From Cenococcum geophilum 1.58 (Eukaryota; Ascomycota; Dothideomycetes; Gloniales; Gloniaceae), in NCBI GenBank assembly GCA_001692895.1, contig KV748176.1, forward strand, positions 1,798,001-1,862,000: 64,000 nt of DNA. The letters run 5' to 3'. The notes beneath the pieces are model-generated. The model was given only the letters and a program-made list of their open reading frames with translations, did no database searches and was not told where the DNA came from. The translations under genes and the position numbers were made by a program. This document shows, one piece after another, positions 1 to 10,939 of this stretch. Every line of letters begins with the position of its first letter. Within the stretch, counting starts at the first letter, position 1.

Positions 1-3000
1 ATTCTTGAACTCGTCGCGGATGCTGCGCTGGATGAGCTCGTCGGTCGCCTTATCAACGGCCGAAGTCGCTTCGTCAAGAACCAGCAGCTTAGGCCGTGAG
101 AGAATCGCGCGCGCGAGACAGAGCAGCTGTCGCTGGCCTTGGGAGAGGTTCTGCCCGCTCTCGGCAATGGCAGTGGAGAGAGAGGCGAAGGGGTTGATAT
201 TTGATTGAGAGGCCCGTCCAGGTTCAGTGACACCGACAGTAGACGAGGACGAAGAAGCGGTCGCTGAGGGACTTGATGAAGATGGAGTCAGGTGGACACG
301 CTGCAATGCTTCCCGTAGTTCGCTGTCTGAGTGCTCGTCGAACGGGTCAAGATTCGAGCGGACAGTGCCGGAGAAGAGGACCGGGTCTTGCGGAATAATG
401 GCTAACCGGCTTCGCAGATCCTTCAGCTTGATTTTGGAGATGTCTACCCCGTCAATGATGATACTGCCTTCGCGCGCCTCGAGGAAACGGAAGAGCGCGA
501 GTGTGAGTGAGGATTTGCCGGCTCCAGTTCGTCCAACCACACCAATTCGCTCGTTTGGCTTGATGCTGAAGGTGAGGCCTTTAAGTACCGGAGGTAAGTC
601 AGGAGCATAGCCAATCACCAAGTCCGTCACTTCAAGTCGTCCCTCTGTAGGCCATGCAGCAGGTGGGTCAGCGCCGCTGGGATCTTCGATCGGGAGCTCA
701 GAGTACTCTAGAATCCTCTCCGTGGCGTTCATGCCCAGTTCGACGGTTGCGAACTGTCTAAGTACCCACATAACAGACTCGGAGTATTGAAGTGTGAAAG
801 TCAAAGCAAATCCAGCAAGCGGAGCACCAATATTTTGCACTGACACGACGAGGAAGGCCATCGCCGCAGTAAAGATGGCTCCAAGCACTCCAAGCCGAAA
901 GACAAGCCATTGGTTGAATAGCCACATGTACCAGACCGACCGGCCGTGAGCATCGATTTTCTCAAACATATTATTTATGTAAACGTCCGTTTTTGAAAAG
1001 GCGCGAATGGTGCTCAAGCCTGTCAGCGCAGTCCCGAAAAGCTCAAATACCGGGCTTTTTGTTACACTCTCCAGCCTTTTAGCCTCACGAGCGCCCTGCA
1101 TGAAATAAAATGCGAAGCGACCGTTTACCGCAAATAGGATGAGTGCGAAGACAATCACGTAGGGCGAGACCATGAGTCTGTTACGATAGGTCAGCACGGT
1201 GAGTTTGCAAATGCTTCGAGTGCTGAAATCGAACTTCAGATGATCTGAAGTTTTGACTGTAATCCCTATCTCGCAAATTTAACAAGTAAAAATATATATG
1301 CTTACCCTGCTACCGTGATGCCAACGATTCTCATAGAGAAATTGAGCACCATCGACACAGCTATGCTCAGTTCAGAGTCGACCACTTTGAAATCGCTAGT
1401 GAATCTGTTCAAAATCCGGCCCAGAGGTACTGTATCAAGCCATCTCAATGGAGCTCGAAGAACAGCATACGTGAAGTCGTGAAAGAGCTTCCGGCTCGCG
1501 TTAATAGAACTCCAGTATACAATGAAGTATCGCAAAGCACCCTCCACACAGAGGAACAATGCAATCCCGAAGTATATAGAAAGGTAATACTGAAGCTCGG
1601 GATCCATGCTATCCAGGTGAAAGGAGGGAACAGTGAACGCCTGAAAAGGGTAAGGATTTGATACCATTCGCATCAGTGTTTCTTTAGCCTTATAGCTTCG
1701 AGTCCATACTGCAACCCAGAAGAACTATTGAAGGTTAGCATACGTATGCTCGAACTCGAAAAGCTAGGATATAGCCGGTATAGCTTCCTAATACGTGAAA
1801 CTAGCTTACTTGTCCGAGATAAGCCACTTCATAGAATGCAAATATAGCGAAGATCCCACACCAGAACCATGCACCACCAGCCGCTACCATATACTGATAG
1901 TAGACTGAGAAAGATACACGTCCGGTTTTTTTTGTCTCTTCCTCAACAAACTTCTTAGGAGGAGCTTTCGAGCTAACTAAGAGTTCACCATCATCGAACT
2001 GATGAGATCTTGAGCTGAAAGTAGACATCCGACGTTGAGAGAGTCTACTACTCCTACGGATACGCTCTTTGCTGCTTGCAGAAGTTCGCCGTGGACCATG
2101 ATTAGAACTGACAGAAAATGTTCTTTTCTTGACCATTTCTTGTGCCGAGAGCGGAATGCAGTCTTCCTCCTCGGAGATTGCCTGTTCTTCATCCTTGAGG
2201 AGTTCTTGGAGCTCGCCTCTCTTTTGAAGCTCATCCACCAGCCCTGCATGGTCCACCGTGCCGTCTCCCAGGTGGATGGCATATTTCGTCTTAGGGAGGC
2301 ATAAGCTGACATGATGAGTTACTACGATCCTTGTGCGGTTTTGGCCAAGTTCACCCGCTATGGCATTCTCCAAAAGATGACGGCCAACATGGGCATCGAC
2401 GGCACTAAAAATGTCATCCATGACCAGTATCCCAGCTCTTGAGTACAGTGCTCGAGCGAGGGTAATGCGCCATCTCTGTCCACCGCTCAAGTTAATCCCG
2501 TTGGCGCCAATCTCTGTCATATCTCCATCGGTTAAGAGATGAAGGTCCTGATCCAGGGCACAAGCAGAAAGCACCTTTCTATATCGCTCTTCATGGTAGG
2601 GCAACCCGAATAGGACGTTATCTCTGAAGGTACAATTCTCTATCCAGGGTTGCTGACTCACAAAAGCCAGAACTGATGGGATTATCCAGTTTGATGAGTT
2701 TGCCTTCATATCATACCTCTCGTGGGGAGAAGGAGCTCTCGGAACTGTTATCGACCCACCTAGAAGATCAACCTCGCCCAGTATTGCGGCCAGTAAAAGG
2801 CTCTTGCCTGAACCAGTCTGTCCAGAAATAACGCTCAGCTCATTATTAGGAATTGCAAGGTTCAAATCCCTTAGGACAAAGGTCCCTTCATTAACGTCAT
2901 CATCTGAGGGCCACGCAATTTTCGCATTCTTAAATAAAATCGCCTCTCCAGGAACAGTGCGATTAATCTTTTCAGGAGCATTCAAATATGCCTCGATTCT

Positions 3001-5418
3001 TTCCAAGCTGATCCAAGCTTCTATGGCATGCATGATTAATTCCGGAACCCAGGCCATGTCTGATTGAATTTGCCCTAGAATGCTGATTGTTGTAAACGCA
3101 ATCGATGCCGAGATACTTCCATGTATCATTGCATATACTGAAATGCAGACGGCAGAGAGTAGGACGGGCCCTAAGACCCACGAAAATATAAGGGCACAAT
3201 CAGCACGATACCCTGCCCATATTTTATTAAGTTCCTGCTCGCGGGTTTCCAGAATCCTCTCCTGCCATCGGTTTTCTAGTGCCGAAAGTTTAATTTGGCG
3301 TATTCCGGAAAGAGCTTCATTTAAAACCGCGAGTTTCCTATCGCGAGCATTCATGAGATCGGTCTAAGAAGTATAAGGCAAATTAGTCCAGTTCAAGTCC
3401 TAGGTAGTAGCATATGCTAACAGGAAGGAAATTAATGTAAGGTGATGTTTGAGAGCAAGACGGGATTCTTTCAGCAAAGTATAGGAAATGAAACGTCGCT
3501 CGGGAGTAATGTATCAATGAAAAAGATTCTAAGGAATCTCCCAAGCAGACCAAACGCACCTGAGCACCAGTATACTTTTTGGCATAATGAGCATTAAGGG
3601 GAAATGTTATGAGCTGCACTGTAATACCTGCAAGTAGTGCCTGCCACCTATTTCGAATTAGTCTATTTACAGTACTGTAGTTCTGATGGCTTTGAAATGC
3701 TTTACCCGATAATGAGGCCTAGGAAAGTGAACGATGTTGCCATCTTGCCGATGACCAGAAGAAAGAAATTCTGGAATATTGTAAAATCCGCGACTCTAGC
3801 TACATCAAAACCAACGAGATTGATAGTTCCTTGGCGAGTCTTGCGTAAGTCTTCCTCCGGCTCATTATGCCCTTCAACCTCACCGCCACCATCGACGGTA
3901 ACCATAGGGGATTCTCCGTCGATATTAGCTGCTACAGATTGGCGCCTTTGGACACCTTTGACATCCTTTCGGCGCAGTGATTTCGCAAAAATCAGAGCGG
4001 AGAGTTGCACACGGAGAGGTACATGAATAAGATTGCGGCTCGTGAACCTATATTTTTATGGTAAACCAAGAATGCGGAATGCGAGAGAGAAGAAAATATG
4101 ACGCTGGCCTTACCACATGTAAGTCCCTGTAAATGGTCAGAATTGATCAACAGATGATATCATAGTTAAGCAATACTTTCAACGTACCAGCAAAGTTCAG
4201 AAGCAGCATAGATAGGCCTAATCCAGCTGCCCAGGTTGTCGCAGTTATACTTACCGAAACATCGGACGACTGATTCTCGAGAGCCCTCAAGAGCTTAAAG
4301 AAACAATATTGAGGCATAAATGCCATGACGGCATCTATTAAGGTAATTACGTGTTGCAATATTATGGCTGGTGCATGCGAGATGATGACGAGTTTAGCAA
4401 GTTTACCCTTTCGCCCTCTTTTGTTGAAAGAATCATGGAGTTCTCTTGACCTGGCTATATGATTCATTGTAGGCAGATCTTCCAAACTGAGGTGTCCTTT
4501 GGATACGGCAAGTGCTAGTAGAGGTGTACACCACGAACACGAGAGATGGGTGATTGCTGAGACGGTCCACTGACCATCTACAACCTTCCCAGCATGATAC
4601 ACTTCTGGTCTTCGGGGAAATGTTAAGCATACCGAAAATCCGATTAGTAATAGAATTATCTCTCCAATCACGAAGTCTTGATGTGGACGGCTTAGTTCCC
4701 AAACGTTTTGCTGAAGGCACATTACGGCGAGTAAGACAGCTTGTGTTGCGGCACTATTAATTGTGAGTTCAAACCGGCGCAGGGGATCTTTTGTCAGTGT
4801 GATGGTGGATGACTGTATGAATACAAAGATCTGTACACAAGTTAGCATGCTGCAATTAATGAAGATCGCTTTTGTGTCAAGTGGTGACTGCTTGACCGCT
4901 ATACGGCACAATTGGGTTGCAAATTTCCATATTCATGACAGCCACTGTTCATTACAAACCCAAGGAAACGGGAAAACAACAGGATATTGGAATGTTTGAA
5001 CGGGTGTTAGTCGAAATGTGTTGCAGTTGGGATAAGAGGTAGGTGTTGAGGCTCATTTGAGTACGAAGAAGTAAATACTCACTAAAGCCGCAAAGTTGAG
5101 CCATTCTAATGCTTCGATACAATCATATTTGTTTGAGCGACTTGAATCTTCACAAATAGCAGAGCTAAGAGCCAACGAAGCTCCGGCAAGTGATGAAATC
5201 GATAGTACGGTTGTTTGAAGTCTACTGGAAGGGAAGGTCCGTTGGCTTTCTGCAGTCGCAGTCCCATCTTTGTCTACATAAAGTTGATCTTTATCGAGTT
5301 GCTTGTATCCGTGGAGAGAGATTTGGGTGAGGTGTGCGAGGGCTGGTCCGGATGCGAAGAGCGTAAAAAAGAGGCCGGAAGCAGCTGTCAAGATTGGCCA
5401 CAACGTCAAGAGGGACAT
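1..5418 (-). CDS. ABCC-type (MRP/YBT1-like) ABC transporter, C-terminus cut by window edge
   Basis: Full-size ATP-driven exporter of conjugates or toxicants, probably in vacuolar or plasma membrane. My model has eight exons (minus strand): 5418-5083, 4830-4188, 4126-4114, 4047-3706, 3647-3560, 3363-1810, 1724-1306 and 1224 onward past base 1; all frames join without stops, giving about 1540 residues with only the C-terminal tail missing. NBD1 (about 2900-2350) has Walker A GQTGSGKS, signature LSGGQ and Walker B ILVMDD, with Asp in place of the catalytic Glu, as is usual for ABCC NBD1. NBD2 (about 560-1) has [13 protein letters not shown] and [12 protein letters not shown], so it is the hydrolytic site; a Ser-rich low-complexity stretch lies between its Walker A and signature. 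A basic Ser-rich linker (R-domain-like) follows NBD1. The N-terminus is the weakest part: the ATG at 5418 follows an in-frame stop, and the 252-nt first intron could hide another exon. Confidence 0.88.
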
Positions 5419-6157
5419 TACAGAGTTGGCGGTTCAGCTTTTTCAGTAAAAGAACGGTGGCACTTTCAGGTTTTCCGCTCTTAAGCTTTAAAGTCAGCCC
5501 ACAGATCGTCCAACGGTGCACGGATGACTCAATTTGTGGGTTATGCAGCCAAGCCCGAGAATCCTTCTGGGAAGGAGTCATAGAGTATCAAACACGAGGC
5601 TTTCAGCTGTAAAAATTTTCAGCGAGATTAGTGCATATACCTATCCTATAATTTGTACGGCGACAACTACTACGGTATCAGGGTTATAATTTGTGGGTGA
5701 GGCGGGTACATAGGTGCATACAGGGGTTAAAGGTGGCTTTGCAATTAATGATTGTTGGTAAATATTAAAGAGATTTAGCTGAAGATGTATGAATAAACGT
5801 ATATTAATTACATAGAGAGGTGTAATGAATTGTGGGGCCCTGGCTGCTTGCGACCCACCCATAAAATATAACCTTGATACCGTAGTAATTCGTACGTACT
5901 TAGGAATGACAATCTATCCTCTAAGGTACTGTACCTCGGACCCCTAGAACTCGGCTCCCCTGAACCCGGCCACCAAACCAAAATCAAACCACCGATTTGT
6001 CCCCCCACTTTCTACGCAACCAACTGTTCAATAGGGATCAAAAGGAGCAGAACTTATAAAGGGCTCTTGCTGATTTTAAAGCTGGCAAATTCGAATTCGA
6101 TTCAGAAGCTGCGCGCGCGTCCGACGTCCCTTCGTTAACTTTTGGCGATTAATTAAA
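5419..6157. other. Intergenic, upstream of the ABC transporter
   Basis: No gene recognised. The near part should hold the ABC promoter and 5' UTR; an ATG reading frame at 5581-5291 is in a different frame from the transporter exons and has no membrane character. The stretch ends in ordinary AT/GC-mixed DNA against the hairpin at 6158. Confidence 0.4.
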
Positions 6158-6392
6158 TAACGTAGGTGATAGGGTTATGACGGCGATATAGTTATGACGG
6201 TCGGCTACTACCGCCTTCCTGATGTAGATGGAACACCAAAATACTGCCGAAATACTACCAAAATGCCCTGTTGGGTCGTGCACGACCCAAGGTAGTATTT
6301 CGGCAGTATTTTGGTGTTCCATCTACATCAGGAAGGCGGTAGTAGCCGACCGTCATAACTATATCGCCGTCATAACCCTATCACCCACGTTA
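6158..6392. repeat. 235-bp near-perfect hairpin (foldback/MITE-like inverted repeat)
   Basis: Left arm 6158-6259 and right arm 6291-6392 are 102 nt each and pair perfectly except at 6164/6386 (A opposite C, a G->A change in a TG context on the left arm). The 31-nt spacer contains a second, perfect 20-nt palindrome at 6271-6290. The outer ends read TAACGT/ACGTTA. I see no clear target-site duplication and no coding capacity. It could be a non-autonomous foldback transposon or a transcribed hairpin feeding small RNAs; the sequence alone does not decide. Confidence 0.9.
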
Positions 6393-6838
6393 CAAGAAGC
6401 CACGATGAATTATACACTAACACCAGCAATTAACTCCTATCCCTTGCAACGTTGATTCGTGTCCTATTCTTATCGATAAGCTCCAGCATTAGATCGTTAG
6501 GATCTTAGAGCCGTGATAAGGAATATAAAGCTCAACATGTGTATGTTTTAATATCTACACTCAATCCTTGGTAGAGATTCGTTTGGGATAGGCGTTCTAT
6601 CAATCGCCCTTCCTACAGAACGGAATTCCGCGCAGCTCTGATTCTGGTGTTCCGCACGGACCACCTGCAGTAAGACACCAACGTTGCATGGATAGTAAGG
6701 ATAATTAAATCCAGGTAGTATACTTTTAATATTTATCCATAAAATCTATATAAGGCTTTAAATCTTTATAGATTAAAAATAAAACTCTAAATAAGGTTTT
6801 AAGCTTTAAGTAAACTAGAAGTCATTAGCTTAATATTT
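6393..6838. other. Intergenic spacer between two inverted-repeat elements
   Basis: No gene. Composition becomes AT-rich from about 6715 onward. A TTATCGATAAG motif near 6470 recurs near 12730 and, partly, near 29050, suggesting dispersed repeat relics. Confidence 0.35.
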
Positions 6839-7167
6839 GTAACGTATCCTGCTCCACGTCGCTATAAGGCTAAAAAGACAGACGGACAGTACTCGCGAAT
6901 CTATCGCGACAGTTGCGGGATCTAATATATGTACTCTTACAATATTATAGCTATTTAAAAAGGGCTTTATAGTATATATTAGATAATTTAAAGCCTTTAT
7001 AATAAGTATATACCTAATTAAAAAAACCTAATTACTTTTATAAAAAGTAAGTTAATAACTTAAATAATGTAAGAGTATATATATTAGGTCCCGCCGCGCT
7101 TGCGACAAGTTCGCAAGCACTCTCAGTCTTTTTGGCCGTATGGCGACGTGGAGGCGGGCCACGTTAC
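6839..7167. mobile_element. MITE-like element with about 100-bp imperfect terminal inverted repeats
   Basis: The arms 6839-6940 and 7069-7167 are inverted copies: both begin GTAACGT outermost, share a CTCCACGTCGC block and an AAAAAGAC block, and end TACTCTTAC innermost. They differ mostly by transitions, the left arm being the more TA-rich, as expected for RIP. The 128-bp core is almost pure A/T and holds no reading frame. The flanks are TTT and AAA, so an exact target duplication cannot be read. It is a non-autonomous DNA-transposon-like unit; superfamily unknown. Confidence 0.7.
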
Positions 7168-7574
7168 AAATAACCTATTATAAAAGCTATATATAAAAAT
7201 ACTTAAATCTATAGCTTATAGTTATAGCTTAAGAACTTTAAAGGCCTAAAGATTTATCGGTAAGTAGCTATAGACTTAAATATAAAGTTTATAAATATTA
7301 ATTTAATTAAGAAAGATATAAAGGAGGTAGAGAAGGACGAGGCTAAAATAAGGGTAAAGGAGCTAAAATTAAAACCTTAAAAGGCGCTAGGTAGAAAGGC
7401 CAAGGTCGATATATTAAATAACACATAGGGGTGAATGATCAATTTAATTTAATTGGGTGTAGATAGCTTCCAAAGTGGCGGTGACCGATTGGGTTACGGG
7501 GCCAAGTTTAGGGGGTACAAGGTGTCCGAGCTTACAATCAGGCTGATTCCAAACAAAAGAAGGTGGATACTAGC
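7168..7574. other. AT-rich spacer downstream of the ZIP gene
   Basis: No gene. 7168-7430 is very TA-rich and resembles RIP-decayed repeat DNA; 7430-7574 is normal sequence that should carry the 3' UTR of the minus-strand zinc transporter. Confidence 0.4.
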
Positions 7575-8878
7575 CTAAGCCCATTTTCCAAGTAAGGCCA
7601 TCAATCCTATGATTTTGTCAGCTTCAAGAATTGTAGTGTTACGAATAAGCTTACCTGCTCCAAGACACATCAACCCAAATGCACTCAAAACGACCTTAAT
7701 GGGCGCTTTCAGCATGTACGGACTAAACATGAATTCGTGGGCCATCAATTCAACCAAGCCAGTGTAGATAAGGATTCCAGCGCTTATCGAATCAAATATT
7801 CCGTTGACAATGAGAGTGGTCTGCGATCCCGGTGGATAACTGTCGCGCACCCCGAGACCGATAGCAATGGCTATAGGCGTAGAGATCCCATAACCGATAG
7901 CAAGGAGGTATGGTGTCCATCTTTTGGATTTTGGCCATGGAACGCTGCTCAGTCGCGATCCAAGACCAAGTCCTTCAAAAGTCTGATGGAATACGAGCAC
8001 GACATACAATGTTTTGAACTCTGCACCGGAAACTGCCAAGGTCAGGCCGATGAAGATCGAATGAAAGATAACGCCGAATTCGAGGATGAAGATTGCCGTC
8101 AGTTGGGCAGAGTAGGTTTCAGGGAGTATTCCTCTTTCTGTCCAGTGAGGATCGACGTCAGCATTGTCTATATGCTCTCTCGCATGGCCGAGATGATCAT
8201 CTCCTGGAGTATGATGAGTGGAAGGAGCGCGTTCTACTGTGCCGTACTGCTTCCGATTTTCAACATCCAATTCATCATGATTACTGTCATTATGGTGGTC
8301 AGTGACTGTTGGGTCGTGGTCGTGGTCGCCAAAGTTCCCATATCGCATTGTCATTAGCTCCAGAAAGAACATAACCATCACTGTAATAAGAGCAATGCCC
8401 TCGGCCCAAGCATACTCTGTGATGGGTCCTGTTAGACAAGGGTCTGTAAGTGCATCGTTGGCGGGAGCGAGTAACTAATATCTATAAGCAAGTCGAACCC
8501 TGAGAATGCACGAGATATATAGCTGCTTACATGTATAAATGCGGTTGCAATAATGACTCCTGACCCGAAGTACTTTGCTACGAAGAAAGTCCAGTCGGGG
8601 ATCCCAAGGCCCTTGTGCCGTCGCGCAAAGACGGGGAAAGTAGCACCTTTATTTAAAAGCATTTAGTTGCGGTGTAAGAAGTTTCTGAGAGCGTACTCAC
8701 CACAAGTAGACCCGATCAAGATCACGAAAATTGCAGAGATTCGAAGGCCCAACTTCCCGTCATACGCATTGCTGGAGTCGCAGTGACCGGGTGTTCCGGT
8801 AAGATCGTTGGTGGAATTTTCATTTGTGGCTGCCGCCTGGCGCGCGACCAGGTATGCAATCTCTACTGCACCAGCCAT
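7575..8878 (-). CDS. ZIP-family zinc transporter (Zrt1/Zrt2-like)
   Basis: Plasma-membrane Zn2+ uptake permease. Three exons, 8878-8701, 8646-8531 and 8474-7575, separated by 54- and 56-nt introns with GTGAGT and GTAAGC donors, give 397 residues, normal for fungal ZIPs. The eight-helix layout is visible: the first helices (ISAIFVILIG, AKYFGSG, TAFIH), a His/Asp-rich cytosolic loop (about residues 149-200) between helices III and IV, then the helix IV metal motif HSIFIGLTLAV (His236) and the helix V motif HQTFEGLGLG (His261, Glu265). These conserved His and Glu residues line the transport path in the family. The ATG is the first in frame and gives a short extracellular N-terminus. Intact. Fungal homologues are induced by zinc starvation through Zap1/ZafA; candidate sites lie upstream. 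Confidence 0.93.
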
Positions 8879-9090
8879 AGCTTTTGCGATTCAGCGACGG
8901 CCAATGCAATGGGTAGGAAGCGGGCATATATCTTGGGCCAAATATCGGCGTAATGCTACGAAACGGACAATATTTATATTGTTAAGGTCGCACGGTGGTC
9001 AAACAGCAACCCGGCGCTGCAATAGAGACTGGGTTTGGGTGGGCGGCTCCAAGGGACTTCGTCGGTGGCAGAGACTAAGCTGAGGGGGGT

Positions 9091-9119
9091 GAGGAAGGAA
9101 GGAGGAAGGAAGGAGGAAA
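9091..9119. repeat. GGAA/GGA purine microsatellite
   Basis: An imperfect run of GGAA and GGA units in the ZIP upstream region, about 215-240 bp before its start codon. It may influence promoter chromatin, but nothing in the sequence proves a function. Confidence 0.7.
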
Positions 9120-9156
9120 GCTGGGGATGAGGTGGTAGTTGTGTAAAAATGTGGGT

Positions 9157-9276
9157 ACCTTGCTGGATTGGAGTCTTAAGCCCTGTCAGTAAGCAGATGT
9201 GAGAGATCGCATGGTGGAGGAGGGTGATAACGGGGAGCCCGGTGGGTGGGTGGGAATTTTGGTGTTGAGTACCTTG
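9157..9276 (-). promoter_or_regulatory. Two candidate zinc-response hexamers (CAAGGT) upstream of the ZIP gene
   Basis: ACCTTG occurs at 9157-9162 and 9271-9276, which reads CAAGGT toward the ZIP gene, roughly 280 and 395 bp upstream of its ATG. CAAGGT is the core I recall for Aspergillus ZafA sites. A hexamer this short also occurs by chance, so this is a suggestion only. Confidence 0.3.
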
Positions 9277-10939
9277 ATGGCCAGCCCTCAAGCCATCAAG
9301 TTAAGCGTAGCCAGGCAGACTGACATTCCCACCCATCATACGCTTTAAAGAGTTTTTTCGTTGCTTAAAACTTTGCTTGCAGCTTGCTTTGACATAACTT
9401 ATTGTCGCAAAATAAGACACCCAGCAAAAGACAAGCCGTGAGGCTTCTCTTCGCGGTTTTGTGGTCTAACGATGCTTTTCCTTGATCCATTTTTGTCAGC
9501 TAGCCCAGAGATAGGCACCCCTGTTACCCTGCATTAAATGGCACAAGACGGTCTCCGCGAATGCGACTCGAAGCTGCGGCAGTCTTCCTTTTTTTTTCCC
9601 CCAGTAATGCGATTGCGAAACAGCCTCATAGACAGCGCCTCCTACCACTGCCTTCCGAAAGAAGCCTTGTAGACAGCCTCGACACATCCAGGGCGACATC
9701 TGTGCTCTCAAGACTAGGTAGCGCGACGACTCGGGTGGCTTCCTGTGGCTCTATCGCCGCGTCTGGAAGGGTAATGGGGAGCTGAAGAGCTGTTAAATTG
9801 CAGAAGGATCCAGTGTAAAATCTATTTTGTCCGCGCCGGCCACTTCATCCCCCTAACCCTTTCGAGGGGCATTATGTTTCATGATTTAGCCCTCTCCTAG
9901 GCGCAGCGAGTGGTGGAGTGCCCAGAGGTAGTGAGTGGTGTTTCTAAGATTCGAAAAGGAGAAGAGTGTCTTGGTTTGTCCAAGCTTTTCTCAATAGTCC
10001 GTCTGACCATTGTGTCTGAACAGAGAATGAAGGGACCGTATCTCCGGAAATCCGTATCGCTATTACTGATCTAGAGCACGCAAGGGAGAGAGAAATCGGA
10101 AAGAGTGGGTATGCGCTACGTTTTTGGTGAGCGTGCAGGCTCGATCTGCTAGAATGCACGGTGCCACCTTGACACGCTCTGCAGCCAAGTGAAGGTCACG
10201 GCGAGTCCCATGAAGCGGTTTCTTTTTTTTTCCTGTTTTGAAATCATACACCGTTTCAGCTGTCTACAAGACGCCGTGTCGGGTCTTCTATGTTAATGTG
10301 CGGTTTCTTTTCGGGGTTGAAATGCGACAGGATTTTTTGGTCTGTGCAGGAGAGCCGACGTTGGCCGCAGGAGTCGATTGGTCAGAGAATGCGGGGAATC
10401 GTCAGGCACATCGCCCTCGTCATCGTCAAAATTCCATGGGATTTTGAGAATGGAATCAGGTTGCTTTTACATCACCTCCTATATGAACACCAGGCATCCG
10501 ATCTCTTTAAAAAGGAAGGGCGGATGCCTGGAGATGGTGTGTAAACACGTCGTCGGTGAGTACATAGGACTACAGCAATTCCCGTTGACGTGCCTTGTGA
10601 TTCACGAATTAAGGCAAAGCTGCGATGGATCATGCTTCGATTTTTAGCTTCAGGCGGGAGCCAATGAAAACAGCACGAGCTGTATACAGTGATACACAAA
10701 GTCATGAGAATGACGTACGAGATATTGCAAGGAGAACCCTGCTGTATTTTCCAAGGCTTTTTGAGAGCTTTCAGTAACGTAACCAGCTGCTAGCTGCATC
10801 ATCTTTACGTGCTACCTGGAGCTTCTCCTCATTTTCCAATCCTTATTAACCTTCTCACCCTCTCCAACTTTCTTTGAGCATCGAAATCATCAAAACTACT
10901 CTTGTCCACAACTTAATCGTTTCATTGAAGAATACCACC

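Larger units (their letters stand above)
8879..10939. other. Intergenic between the divergent ZIP and opsin-related genes
   Basis: Two kilobases shared by two divergently transcribed genes, so it should carry both promoters. I see a purine-rich microsatellite, two CAAGGT hexamers near the ZIP side, and a CT-rich tract just before the opsin-related ATG (10830-10880), typical of fungal promoters and 5' UTRs. Short ATG frames (for example 9496-9711, 9944-10159, 10238-10647) overlap each other on both strands and show no domain. Confidence 0.5.

Noticed and set aside
5291-5581. N-terminal exon of the ABC transporter from ATG 5581
   Set aside because: Frame differs from the downstream exon, is not hydrophobic, and no plausible splice joins it.
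7737-8357. 206-codon plus-strand frame
   Set aside because: Antisense of the ZIP gene, whose intron positions and metal motifs are clear on the other strand.
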